Shown: positions 1 through 13,678, counted from the stretch's first letter. The stretch: DNA of 64,000 nucleotides from Hymenolepis diminuta (GCA_900708905.1 CAADRB010000071.1:506111-570110); one strand, 5' to 3'. Translations and numbers: made by a program. Notes: generated by a model not told the origin, from the sequence alone.

Positions 1-678
1 TCCAGTATGTGGACAAATTGTATAATCTTCGCGTTTCTAACTTGATTTGAAGAGAGATTATGACGTCTTGTATTCGAACAGAATTCTCGATCCTTAACCA
101 CTTAAAGCCCAAAAGAAATAGCTGAAACAGATTTGCAATGAATAGCGAACCGAACAACGACAACAACAACCGATGACTACATGGAAGGCCTCATAAATTC
201 GACTTTAACGAGGAAAAAATAAACTCTAAAGTCAATTGTCCCATTATAAACATCATTATTGATAACATTCACTATTCCAAGTGGTACAAAGCCTTATTAC
301 TAACTTATATTTTAGAGAAACTATCTAATTAACGATAATAAACAAGTTTACCAATCAACATTTTAGGAAGAAAAAACATGAATACCCAGCAAAAACATAA
401 TCAATCCATTAGATAATTGTGATCCTAAAACTTAAAAGAGCCAAAAAAGGGTAAGGAATAATCCCGATTCCTGCGACCCATTACTCTACATAAAATGCAA
501 TGATTAAGACATACATCCTCTATTCAAATGGGATGCCGAATACCAGTTTTATTAATATTGAGCCTAAAATTCCCTAAAAGTAATTTTCGACAACCTTGCT
601 TAGGCCTATAATCCTCTACTCTCGGTAACTTAAGAGCAATAGAAGAGAGTTGACATGATTGAGAGACTTCATACATCC

Positions 679-689
679 NNNNNNNNNNN
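679..689. other. Assembly gap, 11 N
   Basis: Eleven undetermined bases; the flanks give no sign of a collapsed tandem repeat. Confidence 1.
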
Positions 690-897
690 GAAAAAATGTT
701 TTGCACCAGTTTCACACAAATAAAAGGAATTGTAATCACCATTCCATTGCTACCTATAAACTTAAATTTCTTTTTCTTAATTAGATAACTACCAATTCAC
801 TCTGATTTAAGAGCAATATAAGCATAGTGGCTTCCCTACAAACATTTTAAGAGAGGAGTTTACATACTTTTGATGAGCGTGATTAAAGGCCCTCTAG

Positions 898-913
898 CTC
901 TCTCTCTCTCTCT
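898..913. repeat. (TC)n microsatellite
   Basis: A run of about eight TC units lies just beside the CCAAT cluster. It is a simple-sequence tract. Confidence 0.85.
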
Positions 914-1065
914 ATGTGAATTAAAACACAGGCAATCTCGTAATGCATTTTCCAGCTTGCCATAACGTGTGTAGCCCTTGCTAGCCAGCTTAGCAAGCAG
1001 AATACGCGAGAAAAAAATGATGCACATACACCTCCGCACAAACACACGCGCGCACAGGCAAAGAA

Positions 1066-1253
1066 CCAATGAGAGTGCGACAAGGACGCGTTGGCCGAGA
1101 ATGGGTGGTGAGTCACCTAGAGGCTGCAGATTGGCTGATGTGAGATTAACCAATGAGTGTGAGAGAATACACAGGAATTTGGCCGCCCACCCCAGATAGA
1201 CGCGTCGTATTAAGGTAGAACCAATCAGAGTGGGGTAAGGGGTGAGAGCCAAT
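1066..1253. promoter_or_regulatory. Cluster of five CCAAT boxes (promoter-like)
   Basis: CCAAT occurs at 1066-1070, 1150-1154, 1221-1225 and 1249-1253, and its complement ATTGG at 1130-1134, all within 188 bases. Several sit in a shared longer word, approximately aaCCAATgAGaGTG. The segment is clearly more GC- and CpG-rich than its surroundings. CCAAT clusters are known binding sites for the NF-Y factor in metazoan promoters. It could be an internal ARID1 promoter, a promoter of an unseen transcript, or a degenerate tandem repeat that happens to contain CCAAT. No TATA box is obvious. Confidence 0.5.
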
Positions 1254-1894
1254 AAGAGGAGAGGAAGGTAGAATTCCATGTAAAATAACTGGCGTTTGCT
1301 AACTTATGTTGGGAAGGCGAAAATATCTCAACGAGCGAAGGGTAAGATTCGAATAAGAATAAGCGTATACTATCAATAATGTTATTAATAATAAAACGGA
1401 GATCGGTAGCATAAGACCCTTCTTCTGACTAATTTAACATGAATGCTAGCCTGCGCATAGAGATAAGATAAACTAACTAACAGCAGTGTTTATCATTTTT
1501 AGCGATATCGTTCATTGGTATGTGCACGCTTCCTGTTAGCTGACCGAATAACTGGCTGAGTTAAATCTGCAAAAAATATCAACTAATGAAATCAAATTGA
1601 ATGTTCTACAAGTAGCCAAGAGTATGTCGAGTGTGATGGAATTCAATAACGTTTGATTAAATTCGATGGGCCGAAAAGTGTAGCTAAAATCTCAGTTTGC
1701 ACGATTTAACGCCCTAATAACAATGAGATTGAGGGAGATATAACTACTCGAACTTATTATTATTTCTTACGTAGATGCAAACAACACGTACAAATTATCA
1801 TAATGGGAAATGACATTTCAGTAAGGGAGGTCAAGTAAGAGAATAGAATGAAGTCCCACTTAATGTGAATTCCACCTGAATCCATCGATGCTCT

Positions 1895-2065
1895 TCTTAC
1901 ATGATTTGAATCCTAGGTTTCAAATTGAGTTCTTATCCGCGATATTCAGACTTTATTGATCGAAGTGACTGGTTGATCGTGTCACTTTGATTCATCTGTA
2001 TGAACAGGAAGATGAAACTAACGAAGGTATTTAAAACAGCAGAACTCACGAGAGTTCACTCAGGG
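1895..2065 (+). repeat. Dispersed repeat family C, copy 1
   Basis: Matches the other copies by eye: a GATATTCAGA word, a TTGATCG...GGTTGAT core, then TTTGATTCATCTGTAT, and an end block GAGTTCACTCAGGGTG that recurs near 19590-19602. Copies are diverged, so this is an old family. No coding capacity or terminal repeats are seen. Confidence 0.55.
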
Positions 2066-2714
2066 TGCAACTTCAGATGAACATTTTATTTTGTGCTTTA
2101 AAACAAATTAGAAATGGTTTTAAATAATTATAAAAATAAGAACAATATTCCCAATTGAGAAGCATCAGTATCTGGTAAAATTCTTTACTTGATAACCTTC
2201 AATGCTTAGCTTAAATATTCAAAGCCAAGTAGAGAAAAGCCTAAGAGGAAAATAACCGTTTCTTGAGAGTATCCATTCGTACGCACGAGTCGTAAGATTC
2301 CTGCTGAATTAAAACTGAAGTAATATCAAAGGCTTTCGAGTACAATAACCATTGGTTAAGCTAGTATAAAAAGAGATTAAATGTGATTCTGGCAAATCGA
2401 ACATGGAAAATACATATACACACAAGCTTAGCTCCCTGGAAAGTCAAACAATACAAATTTGAGGTCAATTTTGGCCAACACTGACCAATTGAAGAATGTC
2501 TAAATGCGAGTTCTTCAATAGCAGTACCCAAAGAATGTATACTCTTTTTTTAACACGAGAAACACGCTCTAGCGTCTTTCTTCTTGACCAGAATTAACCA
2601 TAGTGTTGTTGATTACTCACGCCACTGGATGTGCACTGACGTGGATGCCTCTGACTTGGCAGACATTTCATCCTACTTTGGCTAGCAGCTAGGAGACTCA
2701 TTTCACAATCTTAC

Positions 2715-5700
2715 CTGCTGAGCCATCATTCCGGGATGCTGTGAGGGAGGCATCTGAGGTTGACCTTGGCCCTGTTGCTGGGACATCAGGGTTCCACCTG
2801 AAGGAGGTCCAGCAGAAGAAGGATGATGCAGTCTGGGCGGGGGTTGATGTTGCTGCTGATTTGGTGGTGGAACTTGTTGTGGTGGCACTTGCTGTTGCTG
2901 GGGTGGCATGAGAACCGTATTTGGGGGAGGTTGAGGAGCAGACCCTGGCCCCCCAGGATATCCCCCAGCGCTGAAAGGTGGCAGTGAATGTCTTGGAGGC
3001 ATTCCCGGAGGTGGTCGAGGTTGATAATGGGCTGTGAATGAAGGAGGTGGTTGTGGAGGCTGCTGGCCACCCTGTTGTTGTCCCATTCCCCCCATGTAGG
3101 ATTGAGGTCTTTGATGGTATCCCATAGTTGGAGCTTGTGGAGGATGGTGAACTGTGTTACCTCCCGGGGTCACCATTTGAGGAGGCTTTGGAGGCATATC
3201 GGCGGGACCGACCATTTCAGATCGCATTCCCTCCATTGCGGCCATCAAATGACCTCCTGCTGAAGGTCGACCATAGGGAGGGGGTGCCTGCGGGTAGGGA
3301 TGGCGACCTCCTACCATCTCACCTCCGTAACCTGCTATAAGGCAAGGAAAAAGGCCTCATTAAGTGACTGCCTTTTTACTTTAGATTCTCGTGTGAATTA
3401 ATAATTAAATTATACAGTTATTATGAAACCTTGACTAAACTCTGCTGTTATCATTCTACTGGTATCTTGGGTAAGAGAACATAATCACGTCAATAATTTC
3501 TGGACGCCGTGAACATGAATTCATGAAAGAAACAGAGTATATATACGAAAATATAGAAAGTAGAATATGATACACTGGATCATACTCGAGAAATCAAAGC
3601 ATGAAACATCTATATCCCTTTCCACTAACTCATATTGGACTGTTTTACTGTTCTTTCTGTTCAGATGCTCTGTCATGATGAGGAATTGAGGTTTTTCGCT
3701 TTGCAGTGAGCAATAAATGAGTGAATGATACAGGATAACTATTAATTAATGAAAATGATCGGTGGCACGCCACCAGACGGAATAACAGGTGCATAGTCGC
3801 AAAAATAGATAAGTAGGGTCTTCTTCGACGGATAGTTTGTAAAACCAAAAAAATGTGAACCTCAAAATAATAAAACAAACACTTAATGTTATTAATAATA
3901 ATAATAATACAATATTTACTTTAAGATCTACAAAAGAGGCAGTAAGGATTTCCTGAGAAGTGAATTAATTAAGCAATTTTCCTAGGTCGGGCCTTACATC
4001 AGTTCCAGATATTTGAAAAAAGTTATTGGTTTGAAGCCAATTTTTACAAGATAACGGAAATTATTCAACAAACCTCATTCCTAGGATACAGACAACTGAA
4101 TGCGTAGAGGATAGTTCCATAATTATGGAGAAGATAGTTATTCAAACAGTATTTAGAAGGGATTTAAGATCTATGAACGAAATCCTAAACTACTTAACCG
4201 ACTATCTTACACGGAGCTTGAAAATAGTAAATAAAAACCAATAATTTGGAAGTTAATAATTAAGTAGCATCTTCAGTCCAAAAGATAAGAAAATCAATCA
4301 CCTCCTACAACCCATTTATCGATCAGTTTTAACTAGTTTTAATCATTCCGTCCACTGATTGTATGAAAAACTGAACTCCTAACTTTGCAGAATCATCATA
4401 CTCAGACCAGTACACAAATTAAACCCTAAACACTAGTGCTAGTCAAAGATCAAACTATGCAAAGTACACACTTCTCCCAAATAGTACGAATAAAACTGAC
4501 TAAATCTACTGGGATGCATAAATTTTACGGACTTACATGAGGACATAGACAGCTGGGAATAGAGTTGTCTAATCCAAAGCCTTTATCTATTCATCCTTAC
4601 CACGGTCGAAGTCTCAAATTGTCATTAAAGCAAATGAGACTTAAATTATCTAAAGTATATACTTCTCAACAGATAGTGCAAACCAAAGTGCGACTAACTC
4701 ATAGACCAACGTCTAGATATAATCGAGAGGAAATAGATGATCAAAGTTAAATAACACTACCAAAATAAATCTTACAAGTGGATAATGTAAACCTTATACA
4801 AGTTAATTCAATCGACTAATTTAAGACAATAAACGAGCATAACTGCCCACAAAAAGTAATACAAGCTAGGCCAAGAAATTATCAGACTAAAAACTGGAAA
4901 TAGAAAAAGCCCATACTGTTATGAAGGAGTATTCCCGCGGAAAGACGGAAAAGACACTTACGTCCAGATATTCGTGACTGTTGGGGATAACCAGGCCCAG
5001 GAGAAAACGGTGGACGCTGGTTCTGACCCATCAATTGTGATGGAGGCGGTCTCCAAGGCGGCATACCACCACTCACAGGAGGCTGATTAGGTAGGAGCGA
5101 ACCAGGAGGTATAGGGTATCCTCCAGAAGGTGACTGCTGCTGCTGCTGTTGTTCTACAGTTTGGTGTGGAGCTGAATTTGCAGGTGGCTGGGGATAAGGA
5201 GACGCAGCTGCTGATGAGGGTGCAGGCGACATCCCACTTCCGGGACCCCCTCCAAGAGGAGATACCGCGGATTTACCACCCCCATCTTCAACCGGGCCCG
5301 CGGCAGAGCCGCCCTGCTGCGAAATACTGCCCCCGTTGCTAGGTGGCTGTTGAACTGTGGGTGGCATTAAGTTTGAGGACGCTGAAGACTGACTCCCAAC
5401 TGGTGAGGGTGGAGGAAAAGGTGTCGAACTCGAAGTAGACGATTCATTCATCTCCGACCCACCGATCGATCCTACAGAAGTCTTCTTTTTCTTTCCAGAG
5501 AGGGTATCTATTTGAGCTGCAACTACACGCACATCTACTCCCCCCGGACCATGATCAAATCGGCACTCATAGTCGAGAAGGTATTTACAGTAATTCTTTC
5601 GCAGGGTGTAAGCGGCAGATGCAGATGCATTGATGTTAAATAACTGACTAATCTCTTTCCATCGCTTAGTTTTAATGACCTCCAATACACCACCACGCTC

Positions 5701-8700
5701 TCGGACTGCCAGATAGAATCGGTAGAGATCGAGTGGCTGCTTAACAACTTGTGGCAGCCCAGTAAGAGGTTTCTCAATGGATTCCATGAAAAAGAAATAA
5801 TGCTCAAGCCACTGACGCCTCTCTGGTTCAAAACCCATTTCCATGAGCCGTGAAAAACAGGAGGCTGATTGAGGACTCAGATTAGGCGGGGGCTGAGCCA
5901 TAGGGTGAGTCGATGGTGGTGGCTGTTGATTAGGTGGAGGACCAGGTTGGTTTGGTGGATAACCCCCTCGATTTGGTGGATACTGAGGAGGATATTGGTG
6001 ACCACCATAATGCGGAGGTTGATGTTGATATATCTGGGGCATTTCTCCAGGATAGGGAGCCTGTGGCTGTTGTTGGTAGGGTGGAAAGTTTGGAGGAGGG
6101 TAGCTAGAAGGGGGAGGATAGCCATAAGCACCAGCAGCACCAGAATGCGGTCCCCTAGGTGGAATTCGACTAGGAGGACCCGGATGACGGTACATGTTCT
6201 GCATTTGATGCTGCATCATGTACTGATAATGCTGAGATGGTACCGAAGCATTTTGTTGTTGAGGGGGTGGTGGGGCCTGTTGATTAGGTGGTTGTGGTTG
6301 CTGTGACGGATCTTCGTCCTTTTTCGGCGAATTCGGTGGTCCAGTACGAGCGGATGAAGACGAAGGTGGTCGTGGTGGCATGCCCTGTTCCCCAGCACCA
6401 CATTGATCACCGGAACAAGATACCCTCGAATCATCTACAATGAAGTTAAGGGGGCGAAAATAAAGCGACAGTCCGTTTATTAACACACAGTTGGTATATA
6501 CATATTATAGCATAGCTTCAATTTGGGAAGAGAAAGATTTGAAATTTAGGGTTCATTTCTAAATCTCAGCTGCTTGCTTAGCCATTAGCCTTCGTCTGAA
6601 TTGATTGAATGTGGTTCTCCATTGTAATCTCTTGATTTTAATCAGTTAAGGATAGATGAGTGAAAATTTAAAATATTAGAAACATCAATATGTCCTGTAT
6701 TTGTTGGCATTAAATGTCGCTACATTTGTAGCTCATACCTTCCCAGATCGTATTTTGTTGTTCTAATCCATATTCCCCTCCAGATATTGAGAAATTCGGA
6801 TTGATTTAGTTGATTTTTACAGCCCAAGGCTTCCTTTGGGTCCTGCTGAAAGAAGTTCCAGTATAAAAAAGACCTAGGTAGTCGTTTAATAGGTCTTGTT
6901 AATTAAACCTCAGTCTTCGCATGCCATGATTTTGCAAAAGCATATTTGCCGTATTCCTAAATGTTTTCATTGTGATTAAGAAACACAGAACACAGCACAG
7001 GGCAATGGCAAATTTAAGCAGAAAGCGTAGAATTTGCAAGCTTCATTTCATTTCTCAGTAGTTGCCGGGAAAAGTTCTAGTTAACCAAGACTTGAGGATG
7101 ACATTTTACAAGATTATAAGATTTGAAGGAAGCAGAGATGAAACCTTCGTAATCGATAAGGTTTTGTTTATTTACATTACAACAGTAACCAGAAACACTT
7201 GAAAATACAGACGAAAAAACTCAAAAAAGAAGGGGAAATAATTGTTACTCCTAAATTAACGAAATAAATAAAACACAAACCAGCGGTACTAAAAATTACA
7301 AAAATCATATGGAAGAAAATATTTTCCACAAATATTTCGTAAGGACTCATCAGGTATGTATAAAGATCAATGACAACATTCACCATCTAATAACTTTCTT
7401 CAAGAGCTGTCTGTAAGAAATACAACGAAAAGCTTTTCCTTCAATGTAAACTAAACAATAGTCAACAATTTACGAGCCCTTTGAGTTGAAAACCCTAATA
7501 ATAACAATAGTAAACTAATTCCAAACAGCTCGGTGTAAATTATTACAATTTATAACGTAAAAATTAAATACACTGACGTCCGACTTTAGGTCTTTTGCTA
7601 TTTTCCTATGTACCAGATTACAAATATTAAACGAAGCTTACAGAGTTTCTTCGATTTATCAACCTAGAGAAACTTCTATTTATTTTACTCGTATAAAAAA
7701 ACAATAAACCAATTTCATAACCACCAGAAAAGATTTCCTTAGAATTACTGCAAGTTACACAATAGAAATGAATCTATTGATCTCCAAGTTCAATACTGGA
7801 TTTTTAGAAGCATCTATCTTGTTAATTCAAATAGTCGAACCAACATATCCCAAAATCATATTTCTACACAAATCTCTATCATATTTCACGCTCGAAGGAA
7901 CACAGAGACGAAGGCAAATAACAAAAATTAAAACTGCTAACCCCTTGTTTCGGGCCTGTTAGACTGAGGTTGTTGAGAGGCAGGGGCTGAGAAGCCGGCG
8001 ACAGGAGATTGTTCTTGTTGTTGTTGAGTTGAAGGAGCAAGGACAGGTGGTTGGGACATGACACCACCCTGATCTGAGGGATGAGGATATCGCATTTGAG
8101 TTGGTGGTGGTCCCCGGGGAGGAGTCGGTGATGCTCCGTTGGCCATAGGAGGACCAGGAGGATAAGGGCCACGGCCATACATGTCTTGCTGTGGTTGATA
8201 GGGTGGTCTCTGTGGTGGATAATTCGAAGGATGATCTGGTGGTATCATATTTGGAGGGTAGGAGGGCCACATCTTTTGCGGATACTCGGAAGGCGGGTAA
8301 CCGGCAGTCGGAGGCGGTGGTGGGGGCATCATTGAGTAACAACTCCCAGGATTTGGATAACGAGATTGCTGTGGTGGGGGGTATCTCTGCATTGGAGGAT
8401 AAGGGGCCCCGTAGGGATCTTGACTATACTCAGCCGGATAACCAGGACGTGGAGGAAAGTTGCCTGGAGGTCGAATGGGCATGGAACTTTGTTGAGGAGG
8501 ATAATTAGGAGGTAACGGAGAGGGACCGCATTGAGGTTGTTGCTGTGATGCTGTTCGATTTGGTTGAGATTTGACAGATGGGCCAGTGGAGGATGAATCC
8601 ATCTGCTGATCTGGTACCGTAGAAGTACCACCTTCTTGTGGTGTATTGGCACGTGAAGATCGCAACATATTCTCCTGAGTAGGCGTCAGATCCTACACAC

Positions 8701-9350
8701 AAGCAGAATTAAAATCGAGAAATAAATTGAATACTCGCGCGCACTTTGGGTTTACCAAAATACATGAAATTAATTGGTTAATTCAAATTTACCGCCGACT
8801 AACAAACCAATCAAACTTCTGTAAAAAGGAATTTTAATCTCAGGAAAATAAATTTTTGGCTATTAATCAAGCTACACAAATAAAAATTTTATTTAAAATA
8901 ACAAAATACAGCGTAAAACATTTTTTTTATCAAAATCCCTCCACTTTAACCTTTCGACTCTTTGGCTAATCGTAATTGTTTATATTGAATATTAAATATA
9001 TTTACCGTATTTCCATCTTGCTGTTGACCAGACTTTGGCATATATCCGTAGGGATCATATCTATATCCGCTGGGTTGGCCCATTGGTGACATTGCTGGTG
9101 GGACACGATTTGATTGGGGACCAGGAGAATTATTTTGGAGAAGCAACTGATTTAATGTCAACGCCTGTCCATGACTTGGCTGACTGACAGCCACATTTGG
9201 AGCTGGCATGTCCGAAGGACATTCTTGATTTGGATAGCTTTGGTAGGGGTGACCACGAAACTGATTGGAGCAATCCGAAGGGAATTGGGAGCCATTTGAG
9301 GGAGGTGTTGGTTGAGAGGGATTTGTCATGTAACCCTGTTGGGTGCTCAT
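2715..9350 (-). CDS. ARID1: ARID1/Osa (BAF250-type) SWI/SNF subunit, 5' part of gene
   Basis: DNA-binding accessory subunit of the BAF-type SWI/SNF nucleosome remodeller, acting in the nucleus. Seen: four coding exons that join in phase, 9350-9006, 8692-7942, 6434-4962 and 3334-2715, giving 1063 codons. The last exon ends on a good donor (gtaaga), so the gene continues past the left edge and the C-terminal BAF250_C region is not in view. The protein is very rich in Pro, Gln, Gly and Tyr, as in this family, and holds one ARID domain (about residues 565-665). An LxxLL motif (LNQLL) lies at residues 66-70. The start at 9350 is the first ATG after an in-frame TAA about 50 bases upstream; a weak acceptor (gag) between them could mean a further upstream exon. 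The ARID resembles ARID1/Osa more than other ARID families. Identification is firm; the exact 5' end is not. Confidence 0.9.
3335..4961 (-). other. ARID1: ARID1 intron 3, non-coding
   Basis: This 1627-base AT-rich intron separates the ARID exon from the next Pro-rich exon. The acceptor side is a tandem NAGNAG (tagcag). Reading frames inside it are short and have no coding character. Confidence 0.8.
4962..6434 (-). CDS. ARID1: ARID1 exon 3, encoding the ARID DNA-binding domain
   Basis: This 1473-base exon starts after ttgtag at 6435-6440 and ends at a canonical gtaagt donor (4961-4956). Its first two bases complete an Asp codon begun in the previous exon. Residues before about base 5850 are a Pro/Gln/Tyr-rich low-complexity tract. 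The ARID lies at roughly 5830-5545: RRQWLEHYFFF helix, KQPLDLYRFYLAVRERGG (the conserved PLDLYR..V...GG block), KRWKEIS, then ASASAAYTLRKNYCKYL and YECRF. The small-residue SxSAA turn before the last helix is typical of ARID1/Osa. A Lys-rich KKKKT stretch follows at about 5490, then Ser/Pro/Gly-rich sequence. A CAG-type Gln run codes for several Gln near 5135-5155. Confidence 0.92.
6435..7941 (-). other. ARID1: ARID1 intron 2, non-coding
   Basis: This 1507-base AT-rich intron has donor gttagc and acceptor ttgtag. It holds no recognisable gene or element. Confidence 0.8.
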
Positions 9351-12300
9351 TGAGCCGTTTTGATTATTTTGGAAGCTCGTAAAATATATCCGATGGGTTT
9401 AGAAGCACATTGAATTTCAGAGAAAACGATAATCCATTCACTACTTACAAATGAGAGAATTGGGAGTTTAAAAAATATTTCCTTCTCTAATTGGACCGTT
9501 GCCTAAGGTATCAGGTTAGAGTCCGTACTATAGTTAATAAGCCAAGCATATTGTAAAGCGTGGCACTACTGGTACGACACACGTGATAAACTAAAACGAC
9601 GGCACAGTGAATGCGACTAGCTTCTCCTTCGAGGGTTCATACACGGTACGGGGCTATTTGAAACAGTTAGATAGCTTAGTTGCAGAGACCAACAGCCTGT
9701 CAGAAATCCGCCTGCGGACAGATAACATAGATGTAGCGCACTTTAATAAGTTGACTCACAAATACCATTGATTTTGATGTCATTCGATAGTAAATTAAAT
9801 TATTCACGTAAATATGACAAAAAATTATTGATTTATACTTTATTGATTTTGTAATATTAAAATATTGAAAATATGGCTTCATTATATAGTTAGATTAGAA
9901 AAATTTGTCTGGCACAAATTCGCTATCAGTGAGCAAACGTGGGCATTCACCTTATGTAGTTCGTTTGCGCTAACTATTGATTTTTTAAAATATCTTCTAA
10001 TTGGATTAACTAATTACAAATTTTATTTTAAAATATTGTTTAGTTTGTTAAACTAAACAAAATTATGCAAAATAGTAGAGATCAAATGGTTAGTTTCGCC
10101 GGAATTAATATATTTAAATCATTTTCCGTTTTTAGTCTCACGTCTCTCGACGCAAACCAATAGTCGATTGAAACCATAGCGGAGGCTTATCGTTGTTGGT
10201 GTGGTGTGTCCCGTCTAGCGTGAATCAGCCCTATGTGCCTATCATACAATACTACTGTGATGGTAGAGAGAGCTGGAGGCTAGAGAATCCTCTACTCTCT
10301 CTCTCCAGCGGCATCTATCCCATCGGCGCGATGTGAGTGTGTAGTCCTTTGAAATCTCTAAAGCCTACTAGCTAATAGTTCTTATAAGTAGCCAGTAGAT
10401 AGACAAGAAATTAATCTCCCTTATCCACTCACCTTACGTAGTGCACTTAGCTTTTTACACTACCAATAGCTGGTTTATTGATTGATCGATCTGTCAGTAC
10501 AAGTACACGTCACAGTAGATATTAGCCCATTTGATGATTATTCTTGTACTTTGAAGGCTATTAGAAACAATTTTTTGCGATAAAAAATAAAATTAATTTA
10601 ATAAAAAATTAATTTCAATGATTTTAAATTTACATATTTATTTGCTCGATTGAAAGGTTATGTGTTGTGTAATAGAGATCACTTGACACCCGAAAAGTCC
10701 TCTTGAATATGAGTGGTTGTTTCATTGTCAAGGTAACGACCTCTGACATGTCTGACAATCTGTTGTTTAGCAAACGTGAAAATGCTGTAGAAAATATTTT
10801 TAATCAGAGGGATTATGGTGCATCCTTCTCATATATTAGAATGAATTTGATTGCTCAAGTACGCAAATCTACGGTAGGCTTTTTCCTAAAATAAATTTAA
10901 AAGCTTGAGAATATGGAGGATTTTATTACTATGTGAATAGAGATGCAATTTTCGTAAATTATATTAACATGGAAATAAATGATTTAGTTATTTGCCCCTT
11001 GTTGGATAATTATCTTAGAAAAAAGGTGACTTTTGACACACATATACGGACCAAAATGAAGTAGTTGTCACTGCCATCAACATTTTAAGGAAATGGTATC
11101 GACAACAAATTATTTTGTGACAATTGAAGTGGGAATTATCGATTGATTCCAATGTTTTCCCACAAGAAGTGAAATCTTGTGAGCCTCAGTTAATTTAAAC
11201 ATTGTTTATATGGATGCATGCGTACGTTTACAACATGGGGTTTTAGAAATGCTAGAGAGATTAATATTCTTTTAATTCCAAGTTCATTCAGTTACAGTGT
11301 CTATACTTCCAATGATCGACCTAAAATTCCATAATAGGCAAAAGTATGAAGTATAAAAAATTAGCAATATTAAAAATTGTTAAGATTTCATTAAATTTAA
11401 ATATTTGAGTAGGTTACAGTCCAGCCTCTAAGTAAAGCATCATTTCATATTTAAATATATTCTTTTTATTAAATTACTGATTTGCGATTTTATTAATTTG
11501 TATTAATAGGAATGTGGACAAAAGTTTGAATCGTTTGAACGTGGAGGTTAAAATGCAAAAGTATTTTTGAATGTGGGCGCGCTGTGGTGTAATACAAAAA
11601 TAATGTTCTTTGATTCAACTGATTTCTATATCGCGAGGGTTTTTAATCAATCTGAGGCATAAAAGATGCTATCTCTGTGCGGCACATCATATGCAATGGC
11701 AAAACACCATCAATTTACAACAATATTTAATTTGTACTACTAGCTGTGATTCAGTAGTTGTTAAATAATACTTCTATTTTTTGGTGGTGACGTGGTGGAA
11801 ACAGGACAACCTATTTTGGAATTAATAATTCTGAATTAGGTTTAGGCACTAATCATATCTGTCGATTTTTCTCTCCACCAAATCAATGATTATTTTGGAT
11901 AAACTGAAAGTAAATGCTCTTCACAATAGCACTTACATAATGAAAAATTGGCCTTTGTGTTGGAACCAATATTTCATCAACAGTTTTGGGCCTATGTTAA
12001 TCTTTCATCCATTACCGCATTTCTGCATGCCTCAAAAAAGGCAGGAAGAAGTGTTAATTTCAGTGCGTTGCTAATTGATATTTAATGATATCTTTAATTA
12101 ATTTGATTGCTTGATAAAAAAATTTATGTTAGTGCTCCAACATATGTGTCTGTGACACGTAAAATTACAGTTAATTATTCTCATCAGAATATATAAGGTT
12201 TCTGAGTTGCCATTGGGAAATTTTTGTGTGTCTTTGTGTTGTTAAGATTGAGGAAAGAGAGGCTATGAGCGTTTAAAGGAGATTTTGCACCGACACTGTT

Positions 12301-13678
12301 GTTTTTTAACTATTCATCGGGCTACTTTCCATACGGAGATGTCACACAATAAATGACAAGCTATATGTTTAGTTAATAAACAGATATTTATTGAGATTCT
12401 GGAATACTACGGGTATTGTTCAACGCTGGAGAAGTGCTAGAGAGCCTAAAGAAAATGAGAGACCTAAAATTAATCTTTAACAAAAATACAGTATTCCAAT
12501 ATAAAATCATAAATTAATATTTAACTGACTGATAATAAATCATTGTAATTCAATAATAAAAACAAAAGCAATGAAAGGATCAATTGTTGGATTTAACGGA
12601 GGATTGATCAAGTCGCAGACAAACGTCCGTTCAGTCGTCAATACTTATACGACCAAAAAGTTAAAACATGGAAGACCACCTTGAAAAGTTATATATTCAT
12701 AGATTAGGATAATATAATGAAGAAATAATTTTAAATACAGTAATTGACTCGATTTGCCAAAGTCAGACAGATGACGTATATAAACAGTTCATGAAATGAA
12801 ATGATAACATAGCGTAGAATTTCAAACAGACTTTTATAAAAGAAATCACCATTTTTCCTGGAATAGAATGAGAAAAAATATTTGAAATAAGAATTATAGA
12901 TATCCATTTTATAAGAGTTATTTAATAGCAGATTTATAGACATTAATTTACTGCACTCGAATTCACAGAGAGAAGTCAAGAATAAGATACTTAAAGATAG
13001 TTGTTGTATAAAACTGGATCACAAGTCTAAAAAATGGGTTTGTGAAACCATGATACTTAATCGAATAGATGCCCTCATGTACATTTACGGAACCGTATTC
13101 AAATGAGTTGGTTCAGGGCTACAATCCAAGTTTACTTTATCATATAAATTTCACAAACCATCTTTGAGATTCAAACCTAAATGTGGAATATTATGGAGAA
13201 AAAATTCTCTTTTTAAATAAACATATTTTTACACAATAACATGATGTCAATGATGGGATTACTTCTTATTTATCGGCTGCCAATAAAGCTACTCTTTTCA
13301 CGAACATTCAATAGATATGTACTCAGAAACATACGTTTAGTATAACTGTCGACCTTATATAACGTAAAACAATGCATTTTCGCAGGTATCAAAGGTATTT
13401 TAAATTAAAAACAAGTGAATTAACAATTGATTTTACTAATTTACCTAATTGCAAGGTTTAAGAAGAATAATGAAAGAATTCTATCGATGATCACCCATTC
13501 AAGACTATATTAATCAATTAAAAAAGGATTTATATTACTAAATTAAAAACGAATTTGATAAGCGTAAGGAATTATGTATATTATGCAATATTTTATTTTC
13601 ATTTGTTTTAATAGTTGCAATAACGGAGCAGTCATTTGATCTCCACATGTCTGTTAGCGCCTCTCCACAGTTGTGATT
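9351..13678. other. Head-to-head intergenic region between ARID1 and ESF1
   Basis: About 4.3 kb of AT-rich DNA separates the two divergent start codons. The segment near 10140-10340 is GC-richer, with (CT)n/(GA)n purine-pyrimidine tracts near 10264-10310, and is the best place for an ARID1 5' UTR exon or promoter. No motif is decisive. All reading frames are short (at most about 80 codons) and lack coding character. I see no RNA gene here. Confidence 0.5.
13661..13670 (+). promoter_or_regulatory. Possible splice acceptor just before the ESF1 start
   Basis: A pyrimidine-rich stretch ending ctctccacag lies 8 bases before the ESF1 ATG at 13679. It could be the acceptor of an upstream 5' UTR intron. 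In a flatworm it could instead be a spliced-leader trans-splice site, since that lineage is known to trans-splice many mRNAs. The sequence alone cannot separate these. Confidence 0.35.

Larger units (their letters stand above)
1..2714 (-). other. ARID1 intron, non-coding, continues off window
   Basis: Between the ARID1 donor at 2714 and the left edge I could find no exon with convincing coding content on the minus strand. The stretch is AT-rich except for a GC-richer segment near 1000-1260 that carries the CCAAT cluster. It contains a (TC)n tract near 898-913, an 11-base N run at 679-689, and one copy of a dispersed repeat near 1895-2065. A 139-codon minus-strand frame at 1279-860 was judged not to be a gene. 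Confidence 0.6.

Noticed and set aside
860..1279. 139-codon minus-strand frame with a hydrophobic, signal-like start
   Set aside because: It overlaps the CCAAT cluster and (TC)n tract, its Leu-Ile-Gly wording comes from repeated ATTGG, and it sits inside ARID1 intron with no homology I recognise.
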